Assembly: GCA_035765635.1 (NCBI GenBank)
Contig: DASTWZ010000001.1
Span: forward strand, 65,427-129,426
Source of the DNA: EW11 sp035765635
Lineage (GTDB): Bacteria > Verrucomicrobiota > Verrucomicrobiia > Opitutales > Opitutaceae
Direction of reading: 5' to 3'
Length of the DNA: 64,000 bases
A program made the position numbers and the translations under genes. Below are positions 60,250 through 64,000 of the stretch, one piece after another (positions within the stretch are counted from its first letter, which is position 1; each line of letters begins with the position of its first letter). Below the pieces are notes generated by a model, which saw only the letters and a program-made list of their open reading frames with translations, was not told the origin of the DNA and did not search any database.

Positions 60250-63200
60250 ATGTTCGCAATGCAGAGTTTATTCCGATTTCTGTGTGTCTCGTTGACTTTG
60301 ACGGTGCTGGCTTGGTCAGCCCGAGGGGCTTCCGCTGAGCCAGCGCCTGCGTCCGCGTCCACGGCTGCGTCCACGCCCACGCCAGTGTCCGCGCTCGAAC
60401 TCGCGCCGTTGTTCAGCGACCACGCCGTGCTTCAGCGCGACCAGCCTGTGCGGGTGTGGGGACGGGCCGCGCCGGGAACGGAAGTCACGGTTTCGTTCCG
60501 CGGCCAAAGCGTGCACGCAACAGCCGACGCGAGCCGCGACTGGCGAGTGACGCTCGCGCCATTGCCCGCGAATAGCGAAGGAGCCGACCTCGCCGTGTCC
60601 GCGAGCGGCGCGACCGTCGTGCTGCGCGATGTCGTGGTTGGCGACGTCTGGTTTTGCTCGGGACAATCCAACATGGGCCGGACCGTCTCGCAGGCGCTGA
60701 ATCCAGAGCAGGAAATGGCCGCGGCCAATTTCCCCCTCATTCGGCAGGTTGGCATTCGCAACACCCTTTCCGATGAACCGGCATTCAGCGTGGCGACCAG
60801 TGGCTGGCAATCCGCCACGCCAGAGACGGTTCGGCATTTCACTGCCGTTGGCTATTTTTTCGCGCGGGAAATCCACCAGCAGATCGGCGTTCCGGTGGGC
60901 ATTATTCATTGCTCGTTCGGCGGCACGCGCATCGAGGCGTGGATGAGCCGAGCCGCGCTCGCGAGCGATCCGGCCTTCGCCGCGATCGATGCGCAATGGA
61001 AGCGCGACAACGTCATTCCGTACGCCGAGCGGAAAGCGACCTATGACGCCGCGCTGGCCACGTGGGAAAAAGAGGAGGCTGCGGCGAAGACGGCAGGGGA
61101 GGAGCAGCACGCGCAATTTCTGAAAACGCACCGCCGCCCGTCCGCGCCGATCGGGCTGCAGCAGGGTCCCTCGGTCTTGTTCAACGGCATGGTTCACCCG
61201 CTCGTGCCCTTCGCGCTGCGCGGCATCCTCTGGTATCAAGGCGAATCCAATGCCTGGGCCGCCACCGAATACCGGCGCGAATTTCCGGCATTGATCACCG
61301 CGTGGCGGAAACATTTTGGCCGGGACGACCTGCCATTTTATTGGGTGCAACTCGCCGGCTACCACACGTCGCACGACTGGCCTGCCTTGCGCGAAGCTCA
61401 GACCATGGCTCTGGCTCTGCCGCACACCGGTCAGGCGCTGGCGATCGATGTGGGTGAGGCCGGAGACATCCATCCGCGCAACAAACAGGAAGTCGGCCAC
61501 CGGCTCGCCCTGATTGCTCGCGCGCTGACCTACGGGCAGAAGGTCGCGTTTGCCGGTCCGTCGCTGCGCTCAGCCGATCGCGAGGGCGAGGGCTATCGGC
61601 TGCGATTCAAGGACGCCGAGGGCGGACTCGTCGCTCGCGGCGGCACCGTGCATGTCCTCGAAATCGCTGGCAAAGACCATGTTTTTCATCCGGCAACGGG
61701 CCGGATCGAGGGCGAGACGCTGTTCGTGACGTCGCCCGAAGTGAAAGAGCCTGTCGCGGTACGCTACGCCTGGAGCAGCATGCCGGACGCGAATCTCTAC
61801 AACGCAGCCGGATTGCCCGCAGTGCCTTTTCGCACGGGTTACTCCGTCGATTGGCCGGAGACATCGTGGCCCGTCGCCACGCCCGCCGAAGTGCAGATGA
61901 ACGAAAATCGCCTCAAGCAGGCGCGCGACTACGCCCTCACTGGCGGCGGGTCCGGCATGATCCTGCGTCATGGCCGCGTCGTCATGACCTGGGGCGACCA
62001 GACGACGTTGTACGATCTCAAATCATCATCGAAATCGATCGGCGTCACAGCGCTCGGTCTCGCGCTGCAGGACGGCAAGGTGCAGCTCGACGACGCGGCG
62101 GTAAAATATCAGCCTGCCCTCGGCGTGCCGCCGGAAAGCAACCGCGCCACCGGCTGGATCGAGAAAATCACCCTGCGCCACCTCGCGAACCAAGTCGCCG
62201 GCTTCGAAAAGCCAGGCGGCTACGGACGACTCCTTTTCGCGCCGGGAACGAAATGGTTCTACAGCGATGCCGGACCCAACTGGCTGGCTGAGTGCCTCAC
62301 GCTGGCCTATGGCCGGGATTTGAACGACGTGATGTTCGAGCGCGTGTTCGGTCCGCTCGGCATCAAACCCGACGACATCGTCTGGCGCGAAAACGCGTAT
62401 CGCCCGCACGAGATCAACGGCCTGAAGCGCCGCGAATTCGGCTCTGGTTTCAGCGCGAACGTCGATGCGATGGCGCGGCTGGGTTATCTCTACTTGCACG
62501 AAGGCCGCTGGCGCGATCGTCAGATTATTCCGGCGGATTTCGTCCGCCTCGTGAGCCACCCGGCGCCGCAGATCGCCGGGCTCTCAGAATACGATCAGAG
62601 GCACGGCAACGCATCCGAGCACTATAGCCTTCTATGGTGGGACAACGGCGACGGAACCATCCCCGGCCTGCCGCGTGATGCCTTCTGGTCGAGCGGCCTC
62701 CACAACAGCCACATCCTCGTGATTCCCAGTCTCGATATCGTGGCTGTGCGAGCCGGCCAGTCGTGGAAGATCACCTCCGACGAATATCTCGATGTGCTGA
62801 AACCCTTCTTCGAACCGATCGCGGCCTCGGTGCGCGATTTCGGTCGGAAGTCAAAGGCTGGATCGGCCAACACGAATCCGGCGCATCCGCCATATCCGCT
62901 CAGCGAGTTGATCAAGCGCGTCGTTTGGGCGCCGGTGAACACCATCGTCCGCCGCGCTCCGGGTGGGGACACCTGGCCGATGACGTGGGGCGACGACGAC
63001 GCCCTCTATACGGCCTACGGCGACGGCAATGGTTTCGAGCCTTTCGTGCCGGAAAAACTCAGCCTCGGTTTCGCGCGCGTGACCGGAGGCCCGAATGATT
63101 TTCAGGGCGTGAATCTCGCGTCAGTGAATGGAGAGTTCCGCGGCGACGGCCGCTCCGGTCGAAAAGCTTCCGGCATGCTCATGGTCAACGGCGTGCTTTA

Positions 63201-63840
63201 CGTGCTCGCGCGGAATCTCGACAACGCGCAGCTTGGCTGGTCGCGCGACCATGGCGCGACGTGGACCTGGGCCGATTGGAAGTTCACGACGAGCTTTGGC
63301 TGCCCGACGTTTTTGAACTTCGGGAAAAACTACGCCGGGGCGCGGGACAACTACGTCTACCTTTACTCGTTCGACAGCGACAGCGCCTATGAACCGGCCG
63401 ATCGCATGGTGCTCGCGCGCGTGCCGAAGGACCGTCTGACGCAGCACGAGGCTTACGAATACTTCGTCTCGATCGATGCGAACGGTGGCGCGACCTGGAG
63501 CAAGGACGTGGCGCGTCGCGGCGCGGTGTTCACCCATCCCGGGGCGTGTTACCGCAGCGGGATCAGCTACGACGCTGGACTGCGGCGGTATCTCTGGTGC
63601 CAGATCTTACCTTATAGCAAACATCCGCAGGGAATGCGTTTTCAGGGCGGCTTCGGAATCTACGAGGCGCCGGAACCCTGGGGTCCGTGGAAGACCGTCT
63701 TCTACACCCCCGATTGGGACACCGGCCCCGGAGAAACCAGCAGTTTCCCGACAAAATGGATGAGCGCAGATGGCCGCACGCTCTACCTGGTCTTCTCCGG
63801 CGAGGACAGTTTCTCCGTGCGCAAGGTGACGCTCGAGTAG
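60250..63840 (+). CDS. Three-domain secreted enzyme: sialate O-acetylesterase-like, beta-lactamase-like, propeller-like
   Basis: A 1196-residue protein with a signal peptide (ending near RGASAEP) and an Ala/Ser/Thr-rich spacer. Residues about 48-530 are a sialate O-acetylesterase-like SGNH unit: GDVWFCSGQSNM gives S137, ILWYQGESNA the support motif, and GDIHPRNKQEVGHRL the D406/H408 pair. Residues about 545-870 are a serine beta-lactamase-like unit with S592-x-x-K595 (SSSKS) and YSDAGPN. Residues about 880-1196 look like a five-bladed propeller (DUF4185 or sialidase-like), with SRDHGATWTW and DANGGATWSK resembling Asp-box turns. It could remove two different ester or amide groups from one glycan. 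It lies 117 bp after the previous gene. Confidence 0.88.
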   Translation: MFAMQSLFRFLCVSLTLTVLAWSARGASAEPAPASASTAASTPTPVSALELAPLFSDHAVLQRDQPVRVWGRAAPGTEVTVSFRGQSVHATADASRDWRVTLAPLPANSEGADLAVSASGATVVLRDVVVGDVWFCSGQSNMGRTVSQALNPEQEMAAANFPLIRQVGIRNTLSDEPAFSVATSGWQSATPETVRHFTAVGYFFAREIHQQIGVPVGIIHCSFGGTRIEAWMSRAALASDPAFAAIDAQWKRDNVIPYAERKATYDAALATWEKEEAAAKTAGEEQHAQFLKTHRRPSAPIGLQQGPSVLFNGMVHPLVPFALRGILWYQGESNAWAATEYRREFPALITAWRKHFGRDDLPFYWVQLAGYHTSHDWPALREAQTMALALPHTGQALAIDVGEAGDIHPRNKQEVGHRLALIARALTYGQKVAFAGPSLRSADREGEGYRLRFKDAEGGLVARGGTVHVLEIAGKDHVFHPATGRIEGETLFVTSPEVKEPVAVRYAWSSMPDANLYNAAGLPAVPFRTGYSVDWPETSWPVATPAEVQMNENRLKQARDYALTGGGSGMILRHGRVVMTWGDQTTLYDLKSSSKSIGVTALGLALQDGKVQLDDAAVKYQPALGVPPESNRATGWIEKITLRHLANQVAGFEKPGGYGRLLFAPGTKWFYSDAGPNWLAECLTLAYGRDLNDVMFERVFGPLGIKPDDIVWRENAYRPHEINGLKRREFGSGFSANVDAMARLGYLYLHEGRWRDRQIIPADFVRLVSHPAPQIAGLSEYDQRHGNASEHYSLLWWDNGDGTIPGLPRDAFWSSGLHNSHILVIPSLDIVAVRAGQSWKITSDEYLDVLKPFFEPIAASVRDFGRKSKAGSANTNPAHPPYPLSELIKRVVWAPVNTIVRRAPGGDTWPMTWGDDDALYTAYGDGNGFEPFVPEKLSLGFARVTGGPNDFQGVNLASVNGEFRGDGRSGRKASGMLMVNGVLYVLARNLDNAQLGWSRDHGATWTWADWKFTTSFGCPTFLNFGKNYAGARDNYVYLYSFDSDSAYEPADRMVLARVPKDRLTQHEAYEYFVSIDANGGATWSKDVARRGAVFTHPGACYRSGISYDAGLRRYLWCQILPYSKHPQGMRFQGGFGIYEAPEPWGPWKTVFYTPDWDTGPGETSSFPTKWMSADGRTLYLVFSGEDSFSVRKVTLE

Positions 63841-64000
63841 GGAAGTATCGGCCTCGCGCCACCCGCGCGCGGAGCGCGCAACCGAGCGCCGGCCTCCCAG
63901 GCGGCCAGCCGAAAGGGCCGCCCCGCTTGCGGGGCACTAGCTAGAATATCGACGCTTCGTCGCCGATCGAGTCCGTCCGCGCCCTGTGGCGCGGACTGTA
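63841..64000. repeat. Repeat DNA at the right window edge
   Basis: No gene is seen. GAGCGCCGGCCTCCCAGGCG near 63879 and GTCCGTCCGCGCC with GGCGCGGACTGTA at 63971-64000 belong to the families at 19445-19560 and 20350-20470. The element is cut by the window end. Confidence 0.65.

Overview
The window is GC-rich, gene-dense DNA of a free-living, glycan-degrading Gram-negative bacterium. It most likely belongs to Verrucomicrobiota, near Opitutaceae. This is inferred from the large TonB-dependent receptor whose mature N-terminus carries a VVLSPFEV-type box, a peptide-type ABC protein with binding protein and permease fused in one chain, the number of AraC regulators, Tat-exported sugar enzymes, and intergenic gaps packed with palindromic repeats. 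No rRNA, tRNA, CRISPR array, phage module or intact transposase gene was recognised. REGION 1 (1-7153, minus strand): a three-gene cassette of two paralogous, signal-peptide-less zinc peptidases resembling the IgA-peptidase (M64) type, followed by a DUF6603-like protein that runs off the left edge. REGION 2 (7491-12191): an NmrA-like NAD(P)-binding protein, a multi-pass membrane protein with lectin-like repeats, and a cysteine-synthase-like PLP enzyme. REGION 3 (12432-19321, plus): a five-gene operon with a heparan-alpha-glucosaminide N-acetyltransferase-like membrane protein, a GH5-like glycosidase, a serine beta-lactamase-like hydrolase, a GH20 beta-hexosaminidase and, unexpectedly, a cytochrome P450. 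REGION 4 (19322-24405): repeat-rich DNA with DoxX, VOC and alpha/beta-hydrolase genes and nagA. REGION 5 (24406-40036): an AraC regulator diverging from a tightly packed ten-gene plus-strand operon (hexuronate-type MFS carrier, CBM9-like secreted protein, enolase-superfamily enzyme, Tat-exported putative glycosidase, GH63/MGH-like enzyme, SDR, GH105, M14 carboxypeptidase, heparinase II/III-like lyase, secreted nitrilase-fold amidase). REGION 6 (40340-44819): two PhyH-dioxygenase/AraC pairs in mirror symmetry. REGION 7 (45161-58420): TonB receptor with a clear terminator, a GHL15-like protein, the SBP-permease fusion, a Gfo/Idh/MocA oxidoreductase, an esterase-like hydrolase, nagB and a TIM-barrel isomerase-like protein. 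REGION 8 (59044-63840): a second Gfo/Idh/MocA enzyme and a 1196-residue fusion of sialate-O-acetylesterase, beta-lactamase-like and propeller-like domains. TOGETHER: the contents point to uptake and breakdown of uronate- and amino-sugar-containing polysaccharide. Lyase, GH105 and GH20 cut the chain; esterases and amidases strip substituents; the MFS carrier and SDR/enolase enzymes handle uronates; NagA and NagB handle N-acetylglucosamine phosphate. A motif resembling TCACNTTTTGCAC recurs about 70-160 bp before five transcription units of this programme (12432, 25370, 45161, 50133, 59044), suggesting one shared regulon. This is the most testable new observation here.
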